IMG/VR virus record: IMGVR_UViG_3300021197_000726
Span: 1-40,707 of that record
Strand: one strand, 5' to 3'
DNA length: 40,707 bases
Source: a virus
In this document: positions 1 to 7,912 of the stretch, one piece after another
How positions within the stretch are numbered: the first letter of the stretch is position 1
Layout of the letters: the number at the start of each line of letters is the position of its first letter
Translations under genes and position numbers: made by a program
The notes under the pieces: model-generated
Databases searched by the model: none
The model's input: only the letters and a program-made list of their open reading frames with translations
What the model was told of the DNA's origin: nothing

Positions 1-408
1 GCGACAAGGTTAAATATAAACAATACACCCGATGGTTATCAAGTTTCTAATATGGTTGGTGTTGCTCATAATGTTTTCGAGCCTCTTAGAGAATATGTAG
101 GAGGTCCTATAAAGATTACAAGTATGTTCCGCTCTGAAAAATTAAACTCTGTTTTAGGGGGAAGTTCTAGGTCGCAACACTGTGAGGGTAGAGCGATGGA
201 CCTGGATGACACTTTTGGGCATAAAACAAATGCGGAGATGTATGAGTTTATAAAAAACAATTTAAATTTTGACCAGCTTATATGGGAGTTTGGAGATGAG
301 ACTAATCCAGACTGGATTCATGTTAGCTATATATCAGAAGATGAAAACAGAAAAAGATGTTTAATAGCTGATAAAGTTAATGGCAAAACATTATATAGGG
401 TGGCATGA
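1..408 (+). CDS. M15-family peptidase / endolysin (5' partial)
   Basis: The reading frame is open from the first base, so the gene starts before the window; the ATG at 52 is internal to the domain. It encodes a zinc peptidase of the Peptidase_M15_3 type (D-Ala-D-Ala carboxypeptidase-like), which cuts peptidoglycan cross-bridges. Counting from base 1, the predicted zinc ligands are H60 and D67 (SQHCEGRAMDLD) and H107 (WIH). The preceding GGPIKITSMFRS stretch is the usual family core. The domain normally has about 120-140 residues, so little is missing. The stop overlaps the start of the holin-like gene in an ATGA junction, which makes a lysis pair. It is probably the phage endolysin, but virion-associated use in cell entry cannot be excluded. 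Confidence 0.85.
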   Translation, partial: ATRLNINNTPDGYQVSNMVGVAHNVFEPLREYVGGPIKITSMFRSEKLNSVLGGSSRSQHCEGRAMDLDDTFGHKTNAEMYEFIKNNLNFDQLIWEFGDETNPDWIHVSYISEDENRKRCLIADKVNGKTLYRVA

Positions 409-827
409 GCAAAACTAAAAAACCATTTAAAGAAACGGGCGTAGGAAAATTCCTTATTGAAAAAGCTCCTTCAATACTTGGAATAGTAGGTGATGCTTTT
501 TTGCCGGGAAATGTTATATCAGAGCTTATATCTGGAAACAGTCAGCTATCAGAAGCAGACAAACAAATAGCTCTTGAGAAATTAAAACTAGAGCGTGCTG
601 AGATAGATGGGGTAACTAGAAGGTGGGTCTCCGACTCCAGAAGTCAAAGCTGGCTAGCTAGAAATGTAAGACCTTTAACATTGGTTACTTTAGTTGGAGC
701 ATATGTAGGTGGATGGTATATGGGATTAGATACTTCCGATACAGCCTCGCTTTTAACATGGGTTCTCTGCGGATACTTCGGAGCAAGAACGGCAGATAAG
801 ATAGGAGTAAAATTTCCAGGCAAATAA
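405..827 (+). CDS. Holin-like membrane protein (GTA/3TM holin type)
   Basis: This 140-residue protein has an N-terminal hydrophobic stretch (about 21-41), a charged helical middle (50-72, rich in K and E), and two C-terminal hydrophobic segments (about 91-107 and 113-128) introduced by the RNVRPLT motif. This layout, with an Arg-Pro just before the first strong membrane segment, fits the three-TM holin families of phages and gene transfer agents. Holins permeabilise the inner membrane so that the endolysin reaches the wall. The ATG overlaps the peptidase stop by four bases, so the two genes are probably translationally coupled. The holin call rests on topology and neighbour, not on a catalytic motif. 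Confidence 0.65.
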   Translation: MSKTKKPFKETGVGKFLIEKAPSILGIVGDAFLPGNVISELISGNSQLSEADKQIALEKLKLERAEIDGVTRRWVSDSRSQSWLARNVRPLTLVTLVGAYVGGWYMGLDTSDTASLLTWVLCGYFGARTADKIGVKFPGK

Positions 828-831
828 TCGT

Positions 832-839
832 TATATTTG
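832..839 (+). promoter_or_regulatory. Bacteroidetes-type -7 element TATATTTG
   Basis: A perfect TAnnTTTG match lies in the 31-base gap after the lysis pair, 19 bases before the ATG at 859. No clear -33 TTG is visible at the usual distance, so this may be a weak or activator-dependent promoter for the small genes and terminase that follow. Confidence 0.5.
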
Positions 840-858
840 TATTAATAAATTTAATACA

Positions 859-1083
859 ATGGATATTAGAAAGATATCAATAGGTCCAGACTATAAGTCT
901 AGCGCAATGCACTATATTGTAGGACAAGAAATTTTAGGAGGCTCACACAGCATTCACTTAATAAAGCAAGACGAAAAAAAAGGCTCAATAAAAATATGGA
1001 TTCAAAAAAAAGATGAAATATTTTTATGGAAAGAATTTAATCCTACCATGCCAATTGCTGTAGAATATAATATAAATTTTTAA
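859..1083 (+). CDS. Small hypothetical protein
   Basis: The 74-residue product is charged and probably beta-rich, with alternating hydrophobic residues around SIKIWIQKKDEIFLWKEF. No membrane segment or signal peptide is visible and I do not recognise the family. It follows a TAnnTTTG promoter element, and its TAA overlaps the next ATG by one base (TAATG), so it belongs to the same operon as the GroES-like gene and terminase. Function unknown. Confidence 0.65.
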   Translation: MDIRKISIGPDYKSSAMHYIVGQEILGGSHSIHLIKQDEKKGSIKIWIQKKDEIFLWKEFNPTMPIAVEYNINF

Positions 1084-1646
1084 TGAGGTCTCCTTTTTAT
1101 TTTATAGTAAAACCTGTAAAGGGTAAAAGATATAATAATTCAAAAGAGATAGGCGGCATAGATTTTATAACTAGCACTTCAGAAGAAAACCATATAGCGT
1201 CTAACAGAGAGGCTATTGTTGTTTCTACTCCTTTAGGATATGATGGAGATATAGAGGCGGGAGATATATTATTAGTGCACCATAATGTTTTTAAGTTTTA
1301 TAATGACATGAAGGGTCGTCAAAAAAGCGGTAAAAGTTTTTTTATAAATGATTTGTTTTTTGTAGACAATCAACAATTTTATATGTACAATAAAAACAAT
1401 AAGTGGCAGTGTCATGATAAGTATTGTTTTGTAGAGCCAATACCAGTTACTGAGTCTTACATACATAAACCTTTTGCTGAAGAACCACTTATGGGTAAAA
1501 TGAAATATATAAATAAAACATTACAAGATAATGGTATAAAAGAAGGTGACTTAGTTACTTTTAGACCAGATACGGAATATGAGTTTAATGTTGAGGGCGA
1601 AAAATTATATAGAATGTTTGACCATCACATTACAATGGTATTGTGA
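1083..1646 (+). CDS. GroES-like (co-chaperonin fold) protein, tentative
   Basis: This 187-residue protein has two regions that read like halves of a GroES-type beta-barrel. Near residues 46-70 (VVSTPLGYDG, then AGDILLVHHNVFK) a Gly-Asp turn precedes a hydrophobic strand. Near 150-187 there is IKEGDLVTF followed by FNVEGEKLYRM. Phages such as T4 (gp31) encode GroES substitutes that let host GroEL fold the capsid protein, and the gene sits just upstream of the packaging and capsid genes. The similarity is by pattern only, the typical GroES mobile loop is not obvious, and the protein is longer than GroES (about 95 residues). It could be an unrelated beta-rich protein. Confidence 0.45.
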   Translation: MRSPFYFIVKPVKGKRYNNSKEIGGIDFITSTSEENHIASNREAIVVSTPLGYDGDIEAGDILLVHHNVFKFYNDMKGRQKSGKSFFINDLFFVDNQQFYMYNKNNKWQCHDKYCFVEPIPVTESYIHKPFAEEPLMGKMKYINKTLQDNGIKEGDLVTFRPDTEYEFNVEGEKLYRMFDHHITMVL

Positions 1647-1783
1647 AACACTCAATTAAATGCAGTCAATGTGATAAAACATTTGCTGGAGGATTTGAAT
1701 ATAGAATGCATTGGGAAAAGTACCATTTAAAAAACGCTTTAAAAAAAAATGAGTTCAGAAGAATTAAAGAAAAAAATAATTGA
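1643..1783 (+). CDS. 46-residue C2H2 zinc-finger protein
   Basis: A short frame starts at GTG 1643, overlapping the previous stop (GTGA), and ends at TGA 1781-1783. Residues 5-28 form one classical C2H2 finger: C7-x2-C10, F14 four residues after the second Cys, then H23-x4-H28 (spacing C-x2-C-x12-H-x4-H). A Lys/Arg-rich tail follows (LKNALKKNEFRRIKEK). The GTGA coupling and complete ligand set argue that it is real despite its length. It overlaps the next gene by 35 bases. It may bind nucleic acid, perhaps the packaging site or an operator; that role is inference. Such fingers are typical of eukaryotes but do occur in some phage and bacterial proteins. Confidence 0.6.
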   Translation: MKHSIKCSQCDKTFAGGFEYRMHWEKYHLKNALKKNEFRRIKEKNN

Positions 1784-2030
1784 AGCAGGAAGAAAAGCTG
1801 TAGAGCAGCTTATTAAGGTTGCTAAGGAAGATATTATTAAGCACGACCCAGAAGATGAGTTGGCAGCAGATAGATTAAAAAATGCAGCAGCTACAAAAAA
1901 ACTAGCGGTATTTGATGCTTTTGATATTTTAAATAAGATAGATGCTGAACAAGAAAACATTAATATATCTAACAGTACCGACTCTAAGGTAGAAACAAAA
2001 CAAGGATTTGCAGAAAGACGCTCAAGATAG
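1749..2030 (+). CDS. Putative terminase small subunit
   Basis: The 93-residue, mainly helical, charged protein (SSEELKKKIIEAGRKAVEQL, then ELAADRLKNAAATKKLAVFDAFDIL) lies directly before and overlaps the terminase large-subunit gene by 23 bases. Small terminase subunits recognise the packaging site and recruit the large subunit. No helix-turn-helix can be assigned by eye with certainty, so the call comes mainly from position, size and helical content. The ATG follows a run of A residues rather than a Shine-Dalgarno sequence, as elsewhere in this genome. Confidence 0.5.
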   Translation: MSSEELKKKIIEAGRKAVEQLIKVAKEDIIKHDPEDELAADRLKNAAATKKLAVFDAFDILNKIDAEQENINISNSTDSKVETKQGFAERRSR

Positions 2031-4254
2031 TATATATAGGGTATTAAAAGAATACATACCTAAAGGAGTTTTAGCTAATAAAAACAGAGGTAAAACTTGG
2101 GAGTATGGTTATAACGAAAAGTATGACTTTATATGTATCTCTAAAAACGGAAAGGTGGGAGATGTTGTAGAAATATCAGGACTAAAAATAGGTCTTCCGT
2201 TAGCACCTAAAAAACCTTTTAGCCGTTCTGCAACTAAGTCGGAACAGTATTGGGAGCGTGAAGAATTTCCAAAAGAACTTTTTAAAATACAGTCTATATT
2301 TCAGTGGAATGAAATGCCTTCATTGTTTAAATCTAAATGGGTAGACTATATAGAGTCTGAGTTTGACAGAAGAGAAGAGGGACATTGGTTTTTAAACAAT
2401 GGTACGCCTACTTATATTACTGGCGCTCATTATATGTATTTACAGTGGTCTACTATTGATGTAGGCTATCCAGACTATAGAGAAGCTAATAGAATTTTTT
2501 ATATTTTTTGGGAAGCAAGCAGAGCAGACAAAAGAAGTTTTGGAATGGTCTATTTAAAAATAAGACGTTCTGGATTTTCTTTTATGGGGTCTTCAGAGTG
2601 TGTAAACACAGGAACACTTGCTAAAGACTCAAGAGTCGGTATACTATCTAAGACAGGTTCAGATTCCAAAAAAATGTTTACAGATAAAGTAGTGCCTATA
2701 TCTAATAGGCTACCATTCTTTTTTAAACCTATTCAGGATGGTATGGATAAGCCCAAGACTGAACTTGCGTTTAGAATACCAGCCTCTAAGATTACTAAAA
2801 AAAATATGTATGAAGTAGTGGATAATGAATTAACTGGATTAGATACCACTATTGATTGGAAAAACACAGATGACAACTCTTACGATGGTGAAAAGCTTTT
2901 ACTTCTTGTTCATGATGAGAGCGGTAAATGGATAAAACCAAATAACATTCTTAATAACTGGAGGGTTACTAAAACTTGTTTAAGGCTAGGTAGTAAGATT
3001 ATTGGCAAGTGCTTAATGGGGTCTACCTCTAATGCATTAGACAAGGGTGGTAATAATTTTAAAAAACTGTATGAGGATTCAGATGTAAACAAAAGAAACG
3101 CCAACGGACAAACAAAAAGTGGTATGTACTCCTTGTTTATTCCTATGGAAATGAATATGGAGGGATTTATAGATATATATGGACAGCCTGTTCTTAGAGT
3201 TCCTAAAGAAAAACGTAAAGGTGTTGATGGTGAGTGGATTACAAATGGGGCTATAAACTATTGGGAGGCTGAGGTAGACTCCTTGAAGCACGATGCTGAC
3301 GCTCTTAATGAATTTTATCGACAGTTTCCTAGAACAGAGTCTCACGCATTTAGAGATGAAAGTAAATCATCACTATTCAACCTTACTAAAATATACCAGC
3401 AGATAGATTATAATGACTCGCTTATTATGCAGCACCATTTAACACGAGGTAAGTTTTATTGGGAGAATGGTATAAAAGATACTAAGGTAATTTTTAGTCC
3501 TGATAAAAAAGGACGCTTTTTAATAGGATGGGTTCCTTCAAAAAATTTACAAAATAGAGTAATAAAAAGAAACGGATTGCATTATCCAGGGAATGAGCAT
3601 ATTGGTGCGTTTGGTTGTGACTCGTATGATATATCAGGAACTGTAGGTGGAGGTGGCTCTAATGGAGCGCTTCATGGCATGACAACTTTTAGCATGGAAG
3701 AAGCTCCAGCAAATGAGTTTTTTTTACAGTATGTAGCTAGACCACAAACAGCTGAGATATTTTTTGAAGAGGTACTTATGGCCTGCGTATTTTATGGAAT
3801 GCCTATCCTTGTAGAAAATAATAAACCTAGATTGTTATACCATTTTAAAAATAGAGGCTATAGACCTTTTTCTATAAACAGACCAGATAAACATAAGTCA
3901 AAACTTTCAAAAAGTGAAAAAGAGCTGGGTGGTATTCCAAACAGTTCTGAAGATGTAAAACAGTCACACGCTGCTGCAATAGAATCATACATAGAAAAAA
4001 ATGTAGGATTAGATTTAGAAGGCACATTTAGAGAACAAAACGAGATGGGCAATATGCTCTTTACCAGGACATTAGAAGACTGGGCTAAGTTTGATATAAA
4101 CAACAGAACTAAGTTTGATGCCAGTATTAGTTCTGGACTAGCAATTATGGCAACACAAAAGCATATGTACCAGGTAGAGAAAAAACAATCAAAAATAAAC
4201 CTTAACTTTGCCAGGTATACAAATAAGGGAACTTTAAGTGAATTAATTAGATAG
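2008..4254 (+). CDS. terL: Terminase large subunit (ATPase-nuclease)
   Basis: This is the packaging motor, which pumps DNA into the prohead and cuts it. The N-terminal ATPase domain has a variant Walker A-type segment KIRRSGFS (184-191) and a Walker B strand LLLLVHDE (297-304; D303, E304). The C-terminal RNase H-like nuclease domain begins around FGCDSYD (D538 a likely metal ligand), with acidic and basic residues near VLMACVFYGMPILVENNKPR. At 748 residues it is long for the family because of an N-terminal extension of about 100 residues. The only start available after the in-frame stop at 1990-1992 is TTG 2008, inside the end of the small-subunit gene. The portal ATG follows its stop with no gap. 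Confidence 0.9.
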   Translation: MQKDAQDSIYRVLKEYIPKGVLANKNRGKTWEYGYNEKYDFICISKNGKVGDVVEISGLKIGLPLAPKKPFSRSATKSEQYWEREEFPKELFKIQSIFQWNEMPSLFKSKWVDYIESEFDRREEGHWFLNNGTPTYITGAHYMYLQWSTIDVGYPDYREANRIFYIFWEASRADKRSFGMVYLKIRRSGFSFMGSSECVNTGTLAKDSRVGILSKTGSDSKKMFTDKVVPISNRLPFFFKPIQDGMDKPKTELAFRIPASKITKKNMYEVVDNELTGLDTTIDWKNTDDNSYDGEKLLLLVHDESGKWIKPNNILNNWRVTKTCLRLGSKIIGKCLMGSTSNALDKGGNNFKKLYEDSDVNKRNANGQTKSGMYSLFIPMEMNMEGFIDIYGQPVLRVPKEKRKGVDGEWITNGAINYWEAEVDSLKHDADALNEFYRQFPRTESHAFRDESKSSLFNLTKIYQQIDYNDSLIMQHHLTRGKFYWENGIKDTKVIFSPDKKGRFLIGWVPSKNLQNRVIKRNGLHYPGNEHIGAFGCDSYDISGTVGGGGSNGALHGMTTFSMEEAPANEFFLQYVARPQTAEIFFEEVLMACVFYGMPILVENNKPRLLYHFKNRGYRPFSINRPDKHKSKLSKSEKELGGIPNSSEDVKQSHAAAIESYIEKNVGLDLEGTFREQNEMGNMLFTRTLEDWAKFDINNRTKFDASISSGLAIMATQKHMYQVEKKQSKINLNFARYTNKGTLSELIR

Positions 4255-6690
4255 ATGAAGGATGTTACAATAGACATTGCATCTACAGGCTTTCCAAGTC
4301 AATTTGTCTCAGACGCTGAAAAAGCTACAGACGAATTTGGTTTACAGATAGGACAAGCTATTCAGTACGAATGGTTTAAAAAAGATGGAAACCAGTGTAG
4401 ATATTATAATCAATGGCGGGACTTTCACAGACTGCGATTATATGCTAGGGGCGAGCAGTCCATAGCCAAATACAAAAACGAATTAGCAATTGATGGAGAC
4501 TTGTCTTATCTAAATTTAGACTGGACTCCTGTGCCTATACTTCCAAAGTTTGTTGACATTGTGGTCAATGGAATGCAAGACAGAGAGTTTAAGGTTAAAG
4601 CTTATGCTCAAGACGCATTATCTCAAGCTAAAAGAAGCAAGTATCAAGATATGATAGAGGGTCAGATGGCCGCTAAAGATATTCTTACTACTATACAGGA
4701 GCAGACAGGGGTAGACCCTTTTATAATGGACCCTGATGATTTGCCCTCTTCTGATGAGGAGCTTTCACTTTATATGAACCTCAACTATAAACCTGCAATA
4801 GAGATAGCAGAAGAAGAAGCGGTAGATACTATGTTTTCAGAAAATCATTATGATGATATTCGTAAACAAATAGACTATGACTCTACAGTTATAGGGATGT
4901 CTGTAGCTAAACACGAATTTTTACCCGGTGCTGGAGTTCAAATATCTTATGTAGACCCAGCTAATGTTGTGTATAGCTATACTGAAGACCCACACTTTAA
5001 AGATTGTTTTTATTGGGGTGAAATTAAAACATTGCCTATAGGCGAGTTATTAAAGATTGACCCTAGTCTTACTCGTGAAGATTTAGAAGAAATATCTAAA
5101 TATAGTCAGAGCTGGTATGATTATTATAATGTAGCTCAGTTTTATGAGAATGATATTTTTTATAGAGATACTTGTACTCTAATGTATTTTAATTATAAGA
5201 CCACTAAAAAAATGGTCTATAAAAAAAGAATACTTGAAGGTGGTGGCTCTAAGATAATAGAAAAAGATGACACTTTTAATCCTCCACAAGAAATGATGGA
5301 AGATGGAAAGTTTGAAAAAATAGAAAAAACTATTGATGTATGGTATGATGGTGTAATGGTCATGGGTACTAATATTATTCTCAAGTGGGAACTAGCTGAA
5401 AATATGGTTAGACCTAAGTCATCATCACAGCACGCTTTACCAAATTATGTTGCCGTAGCACCAAGAATGTATAAAGGAGTTATTGAGTCTTTAGTAAGAC
5501 GAATGATTCCTTTTGCTGATTTAATACAGATGACTCATTTAAAATTACAACAGGTTATAGCTAGAACTGTACCTGATGGGGTTTATATTGATGCAGATGG
5601 TATTAATGAAGTGGATTTGGGAACAGGTGCGGCATATGACCCATCTGACGCATTAAGATTATACTTTCAAACAGGTAGTGTAGTCGGTAGAAGTTATACT
5701 CAAGAAGGAGAGTACAATCAAGGTAAAATACCTATACAGCAGCTCACAAGCAATTCAGGCGCTTCTAAGACACAAATGCTTATAGCTAATTATAACCACT
5801 ACTTAGATATGATTCGTGGTGTAACAGGCTTAAATGAAGCGAGAGACGGTTCTACGCCTTCTCCTGAAGCTTTAGTAGGTGTTCAAAAACTAGCAGCGCT
5901 AAACTCAAACACTGCAACTAGACATATATTAGACGGAAGTCTTTATATATATCGTTCATTAGCAGAGGCTTTAACTTATAGAGTAGCTGATATTTTAGAG
6001 TACTCAGATTTTAAAGAAGACTTTATAAATAAAATTGGCAAGTACAATGTAAGTATACTAGGTGAAATATCTGACTTGTATATATATGACTTTGGAGTAT
6101 TCATAGAACTTTCTCCAGACGAAGAGCAAAAAGCTATGCTTGAACAGAACATACAAATGGCTTTATCTAAACAAGATATTAATCTTGAAGATGCTATTGA
6201 TATTCGTGAGATAAAAAACTTGAAGCTAGCTAATCAATTATTAAAAGTTAAGAGACTTGCTAAACAAGAGCGTGATGAAAAGATGGCTATGCAAAAGCAA
6301 GCCATGACAGCTCAACAACAGCTCAAGTCTCAAGAGATGGCATCTCAAGTAGCTATGCAAAAGATAGAGTTAGAGACTCAATCTAAGATGAAAGTTAAGC
6401 AAGCTGAAATAGCTTTTGAAATAGAAAAACAAAAAGCGGAGGCACAGCTTAAGTCTCAATTAATGCAACAAGAGTTTGATTACAATATTCAACTTCGCAA
6501 CACAAGCGAACAGGCCCTAGCTTTTAGAGAGGGTGAAAGAGAACAAGCCAAGAGTGACAGAATTAGTCAACAAAATACTGAGCAGTCTAAATTAATTACA
6601 CAACGTAAAAATAATTTACCTCCTCAAAACTTTGAGTCTAATGAAGATAGTCTTGATGGCTTTGATTTATCAGAGTTTTCACCTCGATAA
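4255..6690 (+). CDS. Portal (head-tail connector) protein
   Basis: This 811-residue portal protein forms the dodecameric ring for DNA entry and exit and the docking site for terminase. Position right after TerL (the ATG directly abuts its TAG), length, and the mixed alpha/beta N-terminal half (QWRDFHRLRLYARGEQ; VPILPKFVDIVVNG) fit podovirus-type portals. A region near 425-545 (LVRRMIPFADLIQMTHLKLQ; MIRGVTGLNEARDGSTPSPE) resembles the portal stem and tunnel-loop area. Residues about 670-770 are a long Gln/Lys-rich coiled coil (barrel-like extension), and the tail is acidic. Portals of P22 and related phages also carry C-terminal helical barrels. Confidence 0.85.
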   Translation: MKDVTIDIASTGFPSQFVSDAEKATDEFGLQIGQAIQYEWFKKDGNQCRYYNQWRDFHRLRLYARGEQSIAKYKNELAIDGDLSYLNLDWTPVPILPKFVDIVVNGMQDREFKVKAYAQDALSQAKRSKYQDMIEGQMAAKDILTTIQEQTGVDPFIMDPDDLPSSDEELSLYMNLNYKPAIEIAEEEAVDTMFSENHYDDIRKQIDYDSTVIGMSVAKHEFLPGAGVQISYVDPANVVYSYTEDPHFKDCFYWGEIKTLPIGELLKIDPSLTREDLEEISKYSQSWYDYYNVAQFYENDIFYRDTCTLMYFNYKTTKKMVYKKRILEGGGSKIIEKDDTFNPPQEMMEDGKFEKIEKTIDVWYDGVMVMGTNIILKWELAENMVRPKSSSQHALPNYVAVAPRMYKGVIESLVRRMIPFADLIQMTHLKLQQVIARTVPDGVYIDADGINEVDLGTGAAYDPSDALRLYFQTGSVVGRSYTQEGEYNQGKIPIQQLTSNSGASKTQMLIANYNHYLDMIRGVTGLNEARDGSTPSPEALVGVQKLAALNSNTATRHILDGSLYIYRSLAEALTYRVADILEYSDFKEDFINKIGKYNVSILGEISDLYIYDFGVFIELSPDEEQKAMLEQNIQMALSKQDINLEDAIDIREIKNLKLANQLLKVKRLAKQERDEKMAMQKQAMTAQQQLKSQEMASQVAMQKIELETQSKMKVKQAEIAFEIEKQKAEAQLKSQLMQQEFDYNIQLRNTSEQALAFREGEREQAKSDRISQQNTEQSKLITQRKNNLPPQNFESNEDSLDGFDLSEFSPR

Positions 6691-6709
6691 TGAGCGTTAA
6701 TATTTTAAC

Positions 6710-6717
6710 TAAATTTG
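6710..6717 (+). promoter_or_regulatory. Bacteroidetes-type -7 element TAAATTTG
   Basis: A perfect TAnnTTTG sits in the 45-base gap between portal and scaffold-like gene, 18 bases before the ATG at 6736. It would add transcription for scaffold and major capsid protein, which are needed in high amount. No -33 TTG is evident. Confidence 0.5.
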
Positions 6718-6735
6718 TAACTTAAATTAAATTAA

Positions 6736-7893
6736 ATGGAATTAAAAGTAAGAGCGGTAGAAGCCGTTGAAGAAAAATCAGTACAAGAAGTTGAACAAGA
6801 ACTTCTTGATAAGCATGAGGAAAAGTTTAGTGACTCTGATGAGACCACAAAAGAAACTCCTCAAGTAAAAATGGACTTTGCGGAAGAAGGTAGCGATAAC
6901 GCTACTACTGAAGCAAAAGAAACTTCTGAAGAAAAACCAGAGCCAGTTCAAGAACCAGCCGAGTTATCAGAAGAAGACGTTCTTTCATATATTGGAAAAA
7001 GATACGGTAAGGAAATTAATTCATTAGATGAATTAAGTGCAGCAAGAGAAGAAGCTGAAGAGCTTCCTGAAGATGTTGCATCCTACTTTAAGTATAAAAA
7101 AGAAACAGGAAGAGGTATTGAAGACTATGTAAGATTACAAAAAGACTTTAGTGCTATGAATCCTGATGCTTTGCTAAGAGAGTATTTAACAATTACAGAA
7201 GGCGAAGGTTTAGACCCAGAAGACATAGATTCTCTAATGGAGGATTTTTCTTATGATGAAGAACTAGATGACGAAGCTGTAGTTAAAAAAACTAAACTAG
7301 CAAAAAAGAAAACTATTGCTAAAGCAAAGAAGTTTTTTAATGAGCAAAAAGAATTATACAAGCAGCCCCTTGAGTCGAGACCGGCTGCTGATTCTCAGAG
7401 CAACAATGAAGAACTTCAAGAGTATAGGCAATATTTAGAATCTGTTAAAACTCAACAACAGGAAAGTGAGGTTAAACGTAATTGGTTTTTAAAAGAATCC
7501 GATAAAGTTTTTACTGAAGATTTCAAAGGTTTTGATTTCGTGCTTGACGACAAAACAGTAACCTTCTCTCCCGGTGATGCGCAGACAATTAAGAAAAATC
7601 AAGAGACTCCGATGAACTTTATTAATAAGTACTTGGATGATAAGGGTTTAATTAGTGACGCTGCCGGATACCATAGAGCTTTATCAATTGCAATGAATCC
7701 TGACAAATTTGCTAAGTTCTTTTATGAACAAGGCAAGTCTGAAGCTACGGAAGATGTAATACGCAAAACTAAGAATATAAATATGACTGAGCGTAAAACA
7801 CCTGAAATAACTAATAAGGGAGGATTTCAAGTTAAGTCAGTTAACCCTGATTCGGGACGAGGCTTAAAAATAAGAAGTATTAAACGAAAATAA
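6736..7893 (+). CDS. Capsid scaffold / assembly protein
   Basis: The 385-residue protein is very acidic and helical: its first 90 residues are rich in E, D, T and S (disordered), followed by coiled-coil segments around 190-245, with a basic C-terminus ending in RGLKIRSIKRK. An acidic helical protein with a basic tail directly before the major capsid gene is the usual signature of a podovirus scaffold, which shapes the prohead and leaves before DNA entry; the basic end would bind capsid protein. The gap to the capsid ATG is only 19 bases. No protease motif is visible, so processing during maturation is not predicted. Confidence 0.75.
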   Translation: MELKVRAVEAVEEKSVQEVEQELLDKHEEKFSDSDETTKETPQVKMDFAEEGSDNATTEAKETSEEKPEPVQEPAELSEEDVLSYIGKRYGKEINSLDELSAAREEAEELPEDVASYFKYKKETGRGIEDYVRLQKDFSAMNPDALLREYLTITEGEGLDPEDIDSLMEDFSYDEELDDEAVVKKTKLAKKKTIAKAKKFFNEQKELYKQPLESRPAADSQSNNEELQEYRQYLESVKTQQQESEVKRNWFLKESDKVFTEDFKGFDFVLDDKTVTFSPGDAQTIKKNQETPMNFINKYLDDKGLISDAAGYHRALSIAMNPDKFAKFFYEQGKSEATEDVIRKTKNINMTERKTPEITNKGGFQVKSVNPDSGRGLKIRSIKRK

Positions 7894-7912
7894 ATTTTAA
7901 AAATTAATTATT

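Noticed and set aside
3858-4277. 139-residue frame antisense to the terminase gene, and other antisense frames in the late region
   Set aside because: They mirror well-supported genes, are rich in Ser, Phe, Leu and Cys as expected for antisense of AT-rich coding DNA, and have no leader or family.
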